This document shows positions 49,530 through 61,884 of a DNA stretch of 64,000 bases, piece by piece. The notes beneath the pieces were generated by a model, which did not search any database, had not been told where the DNA came from, and saw only the letters and a list, made by a program, of their open reading frames with translations. The stretch lies in contig VFFE01007640.1 in the NCBI GenBank assembly GCA_008921705.1, forward strand, positions 427,884-491,883, given 5' to 3'. The stretch comes from Burhinus oedicnemus (lineage: Eukaryota > Chordata > Aves > Charadriiformes > Burhinidae). The first letter of the stretch is position 1; every line of letters begins with the position of its first letter. The translations under genes were made by a program, and so were the position numbers.

Positions 49530-50058
49530 ACTATTGCACTGCTGAGATGGGCTCAGGGCATAATGTCATTCCTCCTTTCCCCAAACTAATTTGAAACCTT
49601 GTACCATGCCAAACTTGTCATCACAAAGCAGATACCTGCACAGGGTTGTAGTTCAGGGTATATTACATTTTTTCCAACTGCTTCCAAAGGAAAGACACTT
49701 GTGTAATTGATGCTGTTTGCGCTGAGAATAGGCTGGACATGTAGTATGTCATGAGGAACTGATGGGACCTCTAAGCACAAGAAATGTCACATGTTAGTCT
49801 CATGCCTTTCCCAGCATTTTCCCCCTTTCACTCCGCTGAGTCGGTCACTGAGTGGTTGTGGGAATGTCAGATACCCAGCCCTTACCTTAAGGAAATGCTG
49901 ATGAGCCAAACCTGAAAAACGCAGTAATGGTAAATTGGTTTACTCTTGTGTAAGGCTCCGGGGTGTGGTCCCTTAGGAACCGCAAGAGCAAGAAATCCAA
50001 ATCAGACACACTTTTCCAAGGCAATGTTAGAGCATTTTCAGGAAAACCCTGTGACAAT
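49459..50058. other. Unique DNA, nothing recognised
   Basis: No repeat or coding feature supported. Confidence 0.5.
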
Positions 50059-50104
50059 CTATAAGGTATTAGTAATAATTGCTATAAGGAATTAGTAATA
50101 ACTG
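50059..50104 (+). repeat. Tandem duplication of a 23-bp unit
   Basis: Two head-to-tail copies beginning CTATAAGG and sharing ATTAGTAATAA, with 21 of 23 positions identical. A local duplication of unknown origin. Confidence 0.85.
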
Positions 50105-51039
50105 CTTTTTCTTCAACCTACAAAGAAGCATCTTCATACCCAACCTCTTTTGAACATCACTTTAAAAATAAAGCTAAAACAAAGCATTAAAATACAACCT
50201 TCCTTCCCAGTTCTTTCCCCTTCCAGAGTAACTCTTTACCTTCTTTGATCTCTCCACTTCAAGGTCTCACCTAAGAACATCTTCGTCTCTGCATCTCTCT
50301 TACCCTTTCACTGCAAACACCTCCACAGTTCAGTACATACCTGCTCAGCCCAAGACCTTGCTTTTTAGCCGGGCATCACCCTCTGTACTCAATAATCGAC
50401 TTTATTCTGATACCAAAGCATACAACCCCAGTCTCTCTACTGACTGGTATCATATGCCCATCAGGTAACCTGAGAGGCTCTGAGCCACAACTCAGTCCTC
50501 ATTTTTTGGTGAGGTGCTTCGTAAAGTCAAACATAGGGAGCACCGGGGCTGCAGTCTCCATCTTCACCTCCCACCCACACTCCTGGTGCAGCTGGCTGCC
50601 TGCCCCATAAGCCAGGCTAAGCAAGAGCAACGAGCCCACAGAAGGGCCATGTCCATGCAGTGCGGAAACATAGAGCATCACACGAGCTGCAGGGAACAGA
50701 GGCTGACCGTGCAAAGTTACGTGCCTGAAACTCAAGAGGGTTGCTTCTTACTGCCCAGCTATATTTAATTCTGAAGCTATCAAGTATTTCAATGTTTGCA
50801 CTTGAAAGAAAGCATGCAAAGGATAGACGGAGAAGGAATAAAGTTCCAAATAATTTAAAATCAACCTATCCCTTTGATATATGCCTAAGCTACAGAAAAA
50901 GCAAGACTACATGTAGAAAACTGGGTTAACTATATTCCAAGTCTCACTTCAGCCGCCTCTTTCTTCCCCTTCATTTTACTAGTGGGAAGTGTAATGTAAG
51001 TGGTAAAAACAGGGAAATGAGAACTTCAGGCTGCGGATT
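50105..51039. other. Unique DNA, nothing recognised
   Basis: No repeat family or coding exon recognised. Confidence 0.5.
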
Positions 51040-51235
51040 CTATTTGCAGTTTTTCCACTGACTTGCTGTGTGACCTCAGGCAAATCAATCTCTCTGCACT
51101 TCAGCTTAACCTTCTGTAAAACTGAGATACGAATGCTTTGACTTACCCATAGGCTCACAGTGGGGTGTTACACAGCTTAATTAATTAATGTTTGTTAAAC
51201 ACTTTGAATGAATGTTTCTATACGAGTTTAAATTA
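51040..51235 (+). mobile_element. MIR-type SINE
   Basis: Clear MIR core in the plus orientation. Ordered matches are CTTGCTGTGTGACCTCAGGC, TCTCTGCACTTCAGCTTAAC, CTTCTGTAAAACTGAGATAC and the CATAGGCTCACAGTGGGGTG part, then TTAATTAATTAATGTTTGTT and AAACACTTTGAATGAATGTT. MIR-family SINEs predate the split of mammals and reptiles, so this is an ancient insertion, unusually readable for a bird. The tRNA-related 5' part is mostly eroded. Confidence 0.78.
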
Positions 51236-51731
51236 TTATAGGTTGTACTTTTACAGACTCTGGCTTATGACCCTTGAACATACTTGCCACAATGTCTAGT
51301 GCAATCCTTAAGACTGCTGCTCTGATGTAATAAATTATACTTTAAATGAACCCGTTCACTGGAGTGACTGTGACTTTAGTTGTCTACACTTAACATTTAC
51401 AGTCATTGCACTAATTGGTCTAACCTTGTATTGCAGGTTTCCATGAACTTCAAAAGACTTCATTGGTCATGCTTGAATTTGTTTCACTTTGTGTTCTCAC
51501 AGGTTTAGTAACAGCTAAGAGACTTCATGTAAATTCATTGACATTTGCTGGTCTCAATTGGAAGAAGAAGAAAACCTTCCATCTCTTACACAAGTCCTTG
51601 CAGGTCTAGAATCTCTTTACCGCTCATTATCTCCATTCTCATGTAATTGATTGGTTTATGGACTCCGTACAAGTTCTTTTTAACTTCAGTAATTTAGGTT
51701 TTCACTCAGTATGAACTTACGTATTTAGTCA
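51236..51731. other. Unique DNA, nothing recognised
   Basis: AT-rich with no feature supported. Confidence 0.5.
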
Positions 51732-51820
51732 TGAACCACAGAACCATAGAATGGTTTGGGTTGGAAGGGACCTTTAAAGATCATCTAGTCCAACCCCCCT
51801 GCCATGGGGATGGACAAAAT
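51732..51820 (-). mobile_element. CR1 3' terminal fragment
   Basis: A very short minus-strand CR1 end: ACCACAGAACCATAGAATGG, TTTGGGTTGGAAGGGACCTT, ATCATCTAGTCCAACCCCCC and TGCCATGGGGATGGACA. Severe 5' truncation leaves no coding sequence. Confidence 0.92.
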
Positions 51821-53835
51821 AATTTTGCAGATTTTTTTCACTGACTCTTCCAGGGAAGAAATTCTGTGATGTGTCCTGAAGAGGGCCTCTCACCCCCTAA
51901 AACCTACAGTAGGCATCAAGATAGCAGGAAGAAATGTTTTACAAAAAATTATTTTCCTAAATTCACCATTTTTTATAGCAAGTTTGATCTTTAGCATGAG
52001 GAGATTAATGTTAAGAGCATAGTACTTAGCTTATTAACAAAATATCATTTTTAAGAGAAATCTTTCGTAAAGTTTTACTGCAGCATCTTTAAAACCATCT
52101 GACAGCAAAACCCAAGGTAGCAGAAAGGGATATGCTAATTAAAAGGCATTATAGAAACTCTAATGAAGGCAGTGACCCACAGCCCATGAATTAGCACGTC
52201 TAGTCCCAGTGTCTTATCACAGAAAACAAAGAAAAAAACGAGTACAGCTCCATATAATGGTGGGCTGCTGACAGAGGAAGATCCCATTTCAACTTAAGGC
52301 ATAGCAGGAGCTCAGAGCAACCTTATTAGACACAGAAATGCTAAATCAAGCTGGCTTCAGAGAGGACAGGCAAGGCTAACATTGTCGACCTCCAGACATT
52401 AAAACAGCTGGTGAGTTAAATATAGGTTGCAAACTTTAGGGATTTCTATCAAGCCTTTCTATGAATTGAGATGTGTCCTGGAGATAAACTAAGTTTGTCA
52501 TATCTACTGCAAAGGTTTGGCTGGACATCATGGATGCTGACAGTTGGAGCAGCAGAGATGGGTTTGCACTCGTATGTGCTAAAGCCCTTTGTGAGAAGCC
52601 ACAAGAATGTGGAGCAACTCAGGACTCACAGAGTGATGGGAGCTTACCACAGGTTCCCAGGAGCAATAGCACATCGCACACATGGACTCACTCTCCATTC
52701 AAGATTTGTAAACGCCTCCTGATCCTATTTCCTCTCAGAGATGGATTCAGTTTAAGATCCGGTAACCTAAGCACAGCTACCTATGTATCTCTATGTGAGC
52801 AAAGTGCCTGAGCTCCCGTAGGCAGTGTCAGTGCCCTAAACGTCTGCTGCTTTTAGAGGCCCCCCCAGGGCTCCAGATACAGCACAAGACTTAGAGAAAT
52901 CTGGGCTTTCTGGAGATGTGAATGAAGGCTGGCCTGGCACCTATGATGGCACCAGACTCTTAACTTACATGGAGGGTATAGGGTGAACCAGCTGTCTCTG
53001 GGATCACCGCCACTTCAGTTGCTTCGCCAACTATGTTGACTCAAACTTCATTCATGAAAATGGGAGCTGAGACAGTGCATGTGTCTAAAGGCAGGTGTCC
53101 TAACCTGGAACTACACCTCAGTCTGAGCATCCTTCATGTGAGAAGGCAATACTAAAAACCTGAGCAGACTCCAGGAATTTTGATTGCACTTCTTTCCTTG
53201 CACTCAGAACTTGTTCTTGGGCAAAGGCCTGGTGGTTGTATTTGCATTATTTTTTGTATTTTTATTGGTTTGTTTTCTCTGTTAATAGATAAAGATCTAA
53301 GACTACTTTCAGTGTTGTAGGTTTTCTGTTTCCATACTTCTTCAGTAATACAGGATTAGCTTTTAAAGAACAAGCATCGTTCATGAGTCTTCTGAAAACA
53401 TCAACATCTCAGTAAAGATGGTTGAACAAAATTAATTTTTCAAGTTTTATTTCAAAACAATTTTTGCAGACAGCTTCTGAATGAATGATCTCAAGTCAAA
53501 GTTGGAGCCTGAGGACAGTACAGAAAGACAGTGTATGCACACCTACAGAAGTCTGCTGCTAACTCCTTTTGCTGTTAAAACAATCTTAAATTATGGAGTG
53601 GAACATGTAAAACACTCATAGAATCTGGAAGGCTTTCCTTGAGTGCTGTTTCTAGCACAATGCAAATATTGATACAAAAATAGTTGTTGTCCCTAAAAAA
53701 AAGAAAACAGGGAAACAGAGCCTTAACAATGATTCTGCTACTAACTCGCTATATTGCCCTTGCTAATTCACTCAATGTGTTATGAGTGCTTATTTAGTGC
53801 ATGTTAAGGTTGTGAAGATCAATTTGTTAGTATTT
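51821..53835. other. Unique DNA, nothing recognised
   Basis: Open frames at 52471-52811 overlap in two frames and show no known domain. No repeats recognised. Confidence 0.45.
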
Positions 53836-53867
53836 CTATCATGCTTTGATGAAATCAAGCATGATAG
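53836..53867. repeat. Near-perfect inverted repeat
   Basis: CTATCATGCTTTGAT and ATCAAGCATGATAG form arms of 14-15 bases separated by three bases, with one bulged T. It would fold as a short hairpin in RNA or as a cruciform in DNA. The arms are shorter than a typical microRNA precursor, and no other element surrounds it. Confidence 0.7.
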
Positions 53868-55091
53868 GCTAAGCTGTCTTATTATATTCCTTTTGCTGTG
53901 TTTGCTGTAAGAAAAGCCGGGCATTGTTCTAACAAGATAATGATATTCTATCAGTTCTTGGAATGATAAATCATGTCAGAAAGTACAATTCAATTCATTA
54001 TTTAAAATATGTCAGGAAGTGAACCTCATTCTTTAAAATTAAGAGGAAAGATTTCAAATTATATCTTGGATGTAAGAAGAGAATTAATAAATACTAATTA
54101 TCTGAAATAAATTATTGAAAAGTTCTCTGAAGGCAGACAAACCTAACGAGGACTTGCAAAGCTGTCTCCAGATAGCAGCTTCAAATTCTCTGTGTAGATT
54201 AGAAATTTTAAAAGTAACAACAGATTTTTGTCTCCTTTGTTGACACTGGCAGAAGCAGATCTTCTATACCTACAGCACCAAACATTTCCCAGAAGTAAAG
54301 AGAGAGGGTTGGGAAGAGGGGTAAAACACACACAAAAGCCTGTGGAGAAATGCAGAGACACTCCATGATGCTAAGGGAGTCCTAGCTCCATGCAGTCAAG
54401 TTGAATGTTCAGCGGTCACCTCTGCAGTGCTGAGTGCCCTTCATGCCGTGAAAGACCATTCAGAGGGGTGGAGGATGAAGTTTCTGTCCTTGACTGCTGT
54501 ACTAACACTAAGTCTATCTTTTGGGAGCTGGAGCAGGGTGTAGATGTCCCTGCAAGGCACAAGCCCCAAGCCCTCATTAATGAGAGTTTGACACTCTCTG
54601 TTACTAGATGCATTGGTGAAGTCTTTCCAGCAGTTCCCTGCAGGATTGCCTCCTTCTGAAATTGTCTGTAGCCTGGGAGTCAAGACCTTCTCCCCAGCGA
54701 CAGGAATTCATGACTGAACCCACTTAAGCTTTAACTTATATTTCACCTCCTCTTGCCCGGGTGAGTGCTCTCACTTTCTGTCTTGAAAGAAGAAAGGGTG
54801 AATGCATCACCATCAATTGGCAATAAAAGAGGCTATTGCCCCATGGGCTGCTAATCTTGCAGGTTGTGTTAGGCAGGCTTAAACCTCCTTGTGCGTGCAG
54901 GCACTTTACAAGATCTTACTGGGCTAATATGTAAGCCCTGCCAAGATGGAGGCAGTTCTTTGCACACTGGTCTCTGCAAAACAAACAGGGTAGACCTGCA
55001 ATCCTTTTTGTGCTGCACTGTCTCAAAAAGGCGATATCTCAAAGGTATACTGCACAGATAAATGCATGGAAGATTATCAGGGCAAGATCTA
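53868..55091. other. Unique DNA, nothing recognised
   Basis: Frames of 65-84 codons at 54405-54683 are open on both strands and not convincing. No repeats recognised. Confidence 0.45.
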
Positions 55092-56416
55092 GTAATCACG
55101 GAATTTTCAGAGTTGGAAGGGACCTCTAGACATCATCTAGTCCAACTCCCCTGCTGACGCAGGAATGCCTAAAGCACATTACACAGGACTGCATCCAGGT
55201 GGGTCGTGGAAATCTCCAGAGAAGGGGACTCCACCACTTCCCTGGGCAGCCTGTTCCAGTGCTCTGGCACCCTCATCGTAAAGAAGGTTTTTCTTAGGTT
55301 TGAATGGAACTTCCCATGTTCCAGCTTGTGCCCATTGCCGCTCGTCCTGTCACTGGGAACCACTGGAAAGAGTCTGCCTCCATCCTCCTTCAACCCACCC
55401 TTGAGATACTTCGAAGCAAGAAGAAGGTCTCCCCTCAGCCTTCTCTTCTCCAGGCTCAAGAGTCCCAGCTCTCTCAGCCTTTCCTCATAAGGGAGGTGCT
55501 TCAAACCCCGTATCATCTTTGTTGCCCTATGCTGGACTCTCTCCAGTAGTTCCCTGTCCCGCTTGAGCTGGGGAGCCCAAAACTGGACACAGTATGCCAG
55601 TTGTGGCCTCACCAGTGCAGAGCAGAGGGGCAGAATGACCTCCCTCGACCTACTGGCCACACTCTTCCCTATGCAGCCCAGGATTCCATTGGCCTTCCTG
55701 GCGACAAGGGCACATTGCTGGCTCATGGATAATTTACTATCTACCAGGACCCCCAGATCCTTCTCCTCAGAACTGTTTTCCAGCAGGTCCACCCCTAGCC
55801 TATATTGGTGCCCAGCATTCTTCCTCCCCAGGTGCAGGACCCTACACTTGCCCTTGTTGAACCTCATTAGGTTCTTCTCTGCCCAGCACTCCAGCCTGTC
55901 CAGGTCACGCTGGATGGCAGGGCGGCCCTCTGGGGTGTCAGCCACCCCTCCCAGTTTGGTATCATCAGCGAACTTGCTGAGGGTACACTCTGTCCCCTCA
56001 TCCAGGTCATTGATGAATATATTGAACAAGATTGGACCGAGTATTGACCCCTGGGGGACACCGCTGGTTACAGGCCTCCAACTTGACACTGCTCCATTAA
56101 TCACAACCCTCTGAGTTCTGTCACACAGCCAGCTCTCAATCCACCTCGCTGTCTCCTCATCTAGCCCACACTTCCTCAGCTTCCTAATGAGGATGTTATG
56201 GGAGACAGTGCCAAAAGCCTTGCTGAAGTCAAGGTAGATGACATCTACTGCTCTCCCCTCATCCAGCCAACCAGTTATAACATCATAGAAGGCTATCAGA
56301 TTGGTCAAGCATGATTTACCCTTGGTAAATCCATGTTGACCACTTCCAATAACTTCCTGTTCTTCAACATGTTTGGAGATGACATCCAGAACAAGTCACT
56401 CCATTACCTTCCCTTA
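55092..56416 (-). mobile_element. CR1 LINE, longest copy in the window
   Basis: Minus-strand CR1 of about 1.3 kb. The 3' end lies at the left (GGAATTTTCAGAGTTGGAAG, GGACCTCTAGACATCATCTA) and the break at the right just beyond AAGTCACTCCATTACCTTCC. It retains most of the reverse transcriptase fingers/palm region and the whole ORF2 C terminus as one uninterrupted frame. The endonuclease domain, the 5' part of RT and ORF1 are missing, as expected from incomplete reverse transcription. The tail repeat has decayed. Confidence 0.95.
55169..56308 (-). CDS. CR1 ORF2 (reverse transcriptase), 5'-truncated, frame open
   Basis: A 379-codon open frame from the LINE ORF2 polyprotein, which normally nicks the target and reverse-transcribes the element RNA. 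Visible motifs are [12 protein letters not shown] at residues 26-37 (motif A, with Asp27; the second Asp usual at residue 33 is Gly), [11 protein letters not shown] at 82-92, and FADDTKL at 113-119 (catalytic Asp pair intact). C-terminal CR1 blocks [11 protein letters not shown] and [17 protein letters not shown] follow. The intact protein would be roughly 900-1000 residues, so more than half is missing, including the endonuclease. The frame simply runs off the truncated 5' end, and the Met is not a natural start. It is not functional alone but has had little time to decay. Confidence 0.9.
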   Translation of the reverse strand: MTNLIAFYDVITGWLDEGRAVDVIYLDFSKAFGTVSHNILIRKLRKCGLDEETARWIESWLCDRTQRVVINGAVSSWRPVTSGVPQGSILGPILFNIFINDLDEGTECTLSKFADDTKLGGVADTPEGRPAIQRDLDRLECWAEKNLMRFNKGKCRVLHLGRKNAGHQYRLGVDLLENSSEEKDLGVLVDSKLSMSQQCALVARKANGILGCIGKSVASRSREVILPLCSALVRPQLAYCVQFWAPQLKRDRELLERVQHRATKMIRGLKHLPYEERLRELGLLSLEKRRLRGDLLLASKYLKGGLKEDGGRLFPVVPSDRTSGNGHKLEHGKFHSNLRKTFFTMRVPEHWNRLPREVVESPSLEISTTHLDAVLCNVL

Positions 56417-57501
56417 ATGGGACCTAGTTTAGATTTAATTCACAGGTTTATGATGTGATGACTTGTGATTTTAACTCAAGGGTCTATCATAACTAATAAA
56501 AGTGGGGCTTGCCACATGAAACCAGCCTTTAAAGGTGAGTTAAGCTAGAAGAGTGCAGATGTGGTGTTGCCAGGAGGTCTTCAGGTGCTAGTCAACCCTG
56601 TAATGGTAAAGGCCAAGTGATCACAAAAATGAGGAGGGGAGGAAAGGAGACTGAGATTATTCCTATGACCATGCACCCAGGCACAGAAAAACCTGTCCTT
56701 ATTGTGAGAAGCTGATTTCTCCCTGTGAGACTCTGTCAAATTGCAGGATAAGGATTCAGGCAGCAAATAATCCATAGACATATTTACAAACCCAAGACAG
56801 AACAAGTTAGGCAACTGGAAGAAACATAGTGCTCTAACAAGGGATCCAGCAGTGGCTTTGTCTGGAAATAACAAAGCTGAAAGATGGCATTACGCCTGTA
56901 TATTTAATTTACTTATAATTTCTCTTACTGTTCTGCATTGCAAACAGAGTAGCTGCACAGTGGTAGGAAAGAACATGCCAGGTGGTTATGGGCTCAGAAT
57001 TACCATTTTGTATATATTATCTACTCACAAATGCAACGTTAATTAAGGTTCAGACGCTGCAACTGACAAATAGTGGTCTGCAAGTGTACAAGTTCTTCCC
57101 AGTAATGAGAATTTCTTGCACAAAGTAAAAGCGCTACAGTGTTGTGTTCAATATGGAAATCTGGGACTCCATTCAATGAAGGCATGCAGAGCGCGCCGCT
57201 GTTAATTGAGAAGATGTAATTAAAGTACCCACAAGCCACCAGCATGTGGGGACACCTAATGGACATTATGGAAAGCAGTGTGTTATGCTGGACTACTGTT
57301 CTCAGCGGTTTGTTTCCCAAAAAAAGCCGCAGCTGAAAGCTGGTGCTGGTAAGCCGAATGCCAAGTGACATAATCCCAGTCATTAAGTCATAGGAACAAG
57401 CTTGACTGATCAGTCAGCAAAACCCACGTGGCTGCTCAGGAGCCTTGACTGACATGACAGAAAAGCAAAGTAGCTGCCAAGCAAGTTTCCGAGCCTGAAG
57501 A
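56417..57501. other. Unique DNA, nothing recognised
   Basis: Minus-strand frames of about 100 codons (56581-56874, 57039-57383) have no recognised domain or splice support. Confidence 0.45.
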
Positions 57502-58017
57502 CCATAGAATCATAGAATTGTTTTGGTTGGAAAAGACCCTTAGATCATCAAGTCCAACCGTTAATCTAGCACTGCCAAGTTACCACTAAACCATGTCCCT
57601 CAGCACTGCATCTACGCATCTTTTAAATACCTCCAGGGATGGCAACTCAACCACTTCCCCGGGCAGCCTGTTCCAATGCTTGATAACCCTTTCAGTGAAG
57701 ACATTTTTCTTAACATCCAATCTAAACCTCCCCTGGTGCAACTTGAGGCTATTTCCTCTTGTCCTATCACTTGTTACTTGGGTGAAGAGACCGACCCCCA
57801 CCTCTCTACAACCTCCTTTCAGGTAGCTGTAGAGAGCGAGAAGGTCTCCCCCAGCCTCCTCTTCTCCAGACTAAACAACCCCAGTTCCCTCAGCCGCTCC
57901 TCATAAGACTTGTTCTCTAGACCCCTCATCAGCTTTGTTGCCCTTCTCTGACCATGCTCCAGCACCTCCTGTAGCGAGGGGCCTAAAACTGAACAGAATA
58001 CTCAAGGTGTGCCCTCT
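57502..58017 (-). mobile_element. CR1 LINE, 5'-truncated
   Basis: Minus-strand copy with tail CATAGAATCATAGAATTG and terminus TTGGTTGGAAAAGACCC. The ORF2 remnant is broken by a frameshift near 57850. A 71-codon open remnant at 57586-57801 has [20 protein letters not shown] and [20 protein letters not shown]. It is the closest relative in this window of the copies at 20970 and 29482. Confidence 0.93.
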
Positions 58018-60421
58018 GCAAAGTCCAACAGAAAACCCCACACCTTCCTGGTATGAACCAGGGAAGATCTACATGGAGAGACTGAAGGGGCTGCCAACCC
58101 CATTTGCTTGCCCACGAGGAACAGATCCCGTTTTGCTGCCCTGTGGACGTTCATCAGAAGGTACAAACCTCTGGGCAAGAGCTAGAAGGACATGCCTGCA
58201 GGCTGTAACCTGTGACCACCTACACCAGCTATCCCTGCCTGCACAGGTCAGAGCCCTGAGATATTTTGACAGAGACGCCAAACTGGAGAGATTGCTCTAT
58301 TACGAGCGTGAATGGGACTTCTGATGTTCATAAAGACCTTCTTCAGCCCCCTACAAATATTAGCAGGGTTATACTGCTGGTGAAACAGTCAAGGGCAGCG
58401 GGAGAACGGTCTGACACAGAGCAGCCTGCCAGCAGCCACCACCGAGCTCGAGTTGCTGAATGATTAATGATGTGATGGATTCACCCTGCTAAGAGAAGGG
58501 AATAGCTTGCGGTCCTTAATGGCGAGAAATTTGAAACTGATAAAAGGAGGGGGGTGGGTTTTGGTTTAAGCAAATCATAACTCAGCCTGGGCCCCTCGCT
58601 TCCACAGTGTATTTGTGAACGACACCACGGGAGAAGGCATAATAAATAACATGAATAACAGAAACTTTCACATTTGATTAACATGGTACTATCTTAGGGC
58701 TCAGTTATAACAGATATTTGTGCACATGAGCAATATTATCAGCCTGAACTCATTGTTATGAGACAAAATCCTTAAGAATTTTTCTACTAGTTGAAGTGAA
58801 CTAACCTATGGCTTTAGACATATATTTTAAGATTATGGGAGATCCTTCGAACTAGACTCAATATTTATGCAAAGGGCTCATGACTGTTAAGCTTATAAAA
58901 ATAGTTAAGTAAATCTTGATTTGTTCTCTGATGAGAATCTTGTGTCGTGGATCTATATTGATAGGACAGCAGTGTCCGGATGAAACCACAGAGAATCTTT
59001 ACATTATGCCCTTAGGCTAATGCAAACAGAACTGCATTTGTATGCATAAGGATGCAGCTAGCCCTGCCACTTGTGAAAGGGCGGCAAAGCTGTTCCACCT
59101 AGATTAAAAATGAGAGTAAATAGTCTTCTTTTTGCTATATACATTCAGCATGGAGGAATTCATCTATAGAGGAGCCAGAGTGAAAAAATTAAGCATTCAC
59201 AATGGATTGAAGGAAATTGGATGGGAAGGGGTTGTAACTGAGTATGGGAACAGCAATTATTTAATTAACACTGGAGTCTGCTTTTCCAAACTGAACTTGA
59301 AGTGTCACCAATACAGCAGCAGCCACATAAAACCAAGAATCTTTGGAACGGAGCTAAGACAGAATTAAACAAGCGCTAACAAAAACCACGTAGAGTCAAC
59401 TGAAGGGATGAGCGGTCACTTCTCTCCCCTTGGTGTTCATACTGCAGATCTGCATTTATTTCACGTGTACCTTGATCCTCCATAGAACAGGCAAAGAACA
59501 TGGCCCTTTAATGACCTGTCCAGGACTAGGAAAAAGTGTTTATTTAAAAAAAAAAAGGCAGCATGCCATCTCACTTAATTTCCTTCCTTAGTCATTATTT
59601 AAGACTGAATTCAAAATCTCCAAAACTCCTGGTGTTATCACGCCTTTAATATTTCAGATCATGTTCATTATAAACAACCTTCATCTAGAATAATGTGATC
59701 TAAAAGACAAGCTGTCAAAAATCTTTGTTAAATATAAACTGACAGCATTGGAAACATGCTCAGCTGAATAATAGCAAAGTTTATGTACAAGATATTATTA
59801 ACAGTTCATGATATTTCACTTACACTGTTCATTTATTAGAACCCATGGTTTAAAAGTTGCCGTCAGTTCATGTTTAAAAAGAGATTTTTCTTTAGTAGCT
59901 TCTTCTAAATGCCCTGTCAGTGACTGTCCATAACTCAAATAGCACTCTGCTATGTAATGGAAGCATTCAACGATGATTCAACCTCACATGATACTGTTTT
60001 GTTAAGAAATACCTGTAAAAAGCTCTCATTCTCCCCAAAATCACATTAAGCTTTTTGGGAACCAATAGAGGCAAATCTTTTTTTGCTTTTTTGCAAGCAT
60101 GTCTCCTAATTATGAGTCCTAAGCTGTTTGAGGGGTTTTTTCAGTTTATTTTGGCGAATGCATTCATTTTAATGAGCCATAAAACAGACATTTGAAATAG
60201 ATTTTTACAGATGTTTCCAAAATATTTTCCCAAAAAACAACCCCAAATATAGCCTCTATGAGCCAATCGCAGACTTAGCTATCTGGAAAATGGAAATCCA
60301 TCATCACATGTAATGCTTTCATACCACAAATGGCACCAAAAATCTGACTGCCAGAATAATGCTGGGAGTAGGAGAAAAGCCAAATGTAGAGAATCAAATT
60401 GTAATTTTTGCCATCTCTGCT
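58018..60421. other. Unique DNA, nothing recognised
   Basis: The right part of a 129-codon plus frame (58018-58324) is open without known domain. An A run at 59549-59560 and a G run at 58545-58556 are the only low-complexity spots. No recognised repeats. Confidence 0.45.
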
Positions 60422-60857
60422 GTCCTGCAGGTGGGAGTCCTGTGTCCAGTTCTGGGCTCCCCAGTTCAAGAAGGACAGGGTGGAGAGGGTACAGCAGAGG
60501 GCTACAAAGATGATTAGGGGGCTGGGACATCTTTCTCATGAGGAAAGGCTGAGGGACTTGGGTCTGTTTAGTCTGGAGAAGAGAAGGCTCAGAGGGGATC
60601 TCATCAATGCTTATAAATACTTCAAGGGAGGGTGCCAGGAGGATGGCACCAGTCGTTTTTCAGTGGTGCCCAGTGATAGGACAAGAGGTAATGGGCACAA
60701 ACTTCAACATCAGAAGTTCCATCGAAACATGAGGAGGAACTTGTTTCCTTTGAGGGTGGCAGAGCACTGGAAGAGGCTGCCCAGAGAGGTAGTGGAGTCT
60801 CCGACTCTGGAGACATTCCAAACCTGCCTGGACACCATCCTGTGCAACCTGCTCTAG
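60408..60857 (+). pseudogene. CR1 ORF2 C-terminal remnant
   Basis: Around 140 codons of uninterrupted CR1 ORF2 C terminus, ending at the natural stop (CNLL then TAG). It lacks the RT motifs entirely and is inactive on its own. Confidence 0.85.
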
Positions 60858-60940
60858 GTGACCCTGCTCTGGCAGGGGGGTTGGACTAGAGGATGTCCAG
60901 AGGTCCCTTCCAACCCCAGTGATTCTCTGATTCTGTGACG
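60422..60940 (+). mobile_element. CR1 LINE, 5'-truncated
   Basis: Plus-strand copy starting at GTGGGAGTCCTGTGTCCAGT and ending GTGATTCTCTGATTCTGTGA after GGTCCCTTCCAACCCCAG. Its ORF2 remnant (60408-60857, 149 codons including some flank) contains [40 protein letters not shown] and [19 protein letters not shown]. It matches the C-terminal subtype of the copy at 55092. Confidence 0.95.
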
Positions 60941-61879
60941 TGCAATTTCCTGAAGTCCCCTGATACCTCTTTGGCAGGATGGTAGGAACCATATAGCAGA
61001 TGAGCTACTTGCCAATTAACCAGGCCAGTGACACAGGGAAACCAGAAACCTGCCGGGTACCAGTTGTTGCCCAGCACACCACGAAATGGAAGACAAAGAA
61101 GGGGATAAGTGCATAGGTAGGTGCTGCTTGAGCTGCAAAGATTTAAGGCCATATCCCATGCAAGCACCTGGCTCATCTGGATCCTGTCTAATTAGTATTT
61201 TCTACAAAAAACAACTTTCCTTCCTGAAAATTCCCAGGAATTATGCTCGCTACTATTGGCGTCTCCTGGAAATTTTTCTTTCTGTAAGAATAAGAGCTTC
61301 AGTCTTGGTGCTATGAACACATTTGCATAAAAATATGCATAAAATTTTAAATTAAAAGTATGAGTAAATAGGCTTTTTGTTGTTCTATAGTTTTGTAGTG
61401 ATAATTGGACCTTTTAGTTTCTCAGTGTCAGAAATTACATCCCTGAAACATTTTGATACAGACTGATTAGTGTATGGTATAAACCCATACATAATCCTTT
61501 TTTCTTCTCCAGAAGCTATTTTCTCTAGCATCTATTAACTTTCTTGCTTTATTTATTCAGGAATTAGTACTTAAAAGCTTAACTCAGATTTTAAAATTTA
61601 TGACACACACATACACACACCCCCGACAGTCTGACACTGGGGGTACAGCTACAAAAATTGAAGATTACATCTAAGACAAGTGGTGAATAAGAAAAGGAGC
61701 AGTAAAAAATCCCTGAGCAACTGGAGCTCTCCAGAAACGCAGGAGGAAACAGAAAAGTTAAAGCAGGAGTTTGGCAAGCACAGATAAGAACAGGCAGATT
61801 TTCTTTGGATTCCTTCAGTCACAGATGTACTAGATTTGTACATTAGCCTGTGACTGAGGCAGAGAAAATCATTTATCAG
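60941..61879. other. Unique DNA, nothing firmly recognised
   Basis: No CR1 or SINE signature. A (CA)n-like stretch (ACACACACATACACACACCC) sits at 61603-61622. An upstream LTR or gag 5' portion of the Gypsy relic could lie here but is not recognisable by eye. Confidence 0.4.
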
Positions 61880-61884
61880 AACGT

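Noticed and set aside
55563..56114. 183-codon plus-strand open frame.
   Set aside because: Antisense shadow of the CR1 ORF2 frame on the minus strand.
58018..58324. Plus-strand frame after the CR1 at 57502 (WYEPGKIYMERLKG and onward), considered as retroviral or host coding.
   Set aside because: No conserved motif recognised; the minus strand is open over much of the same stretch.
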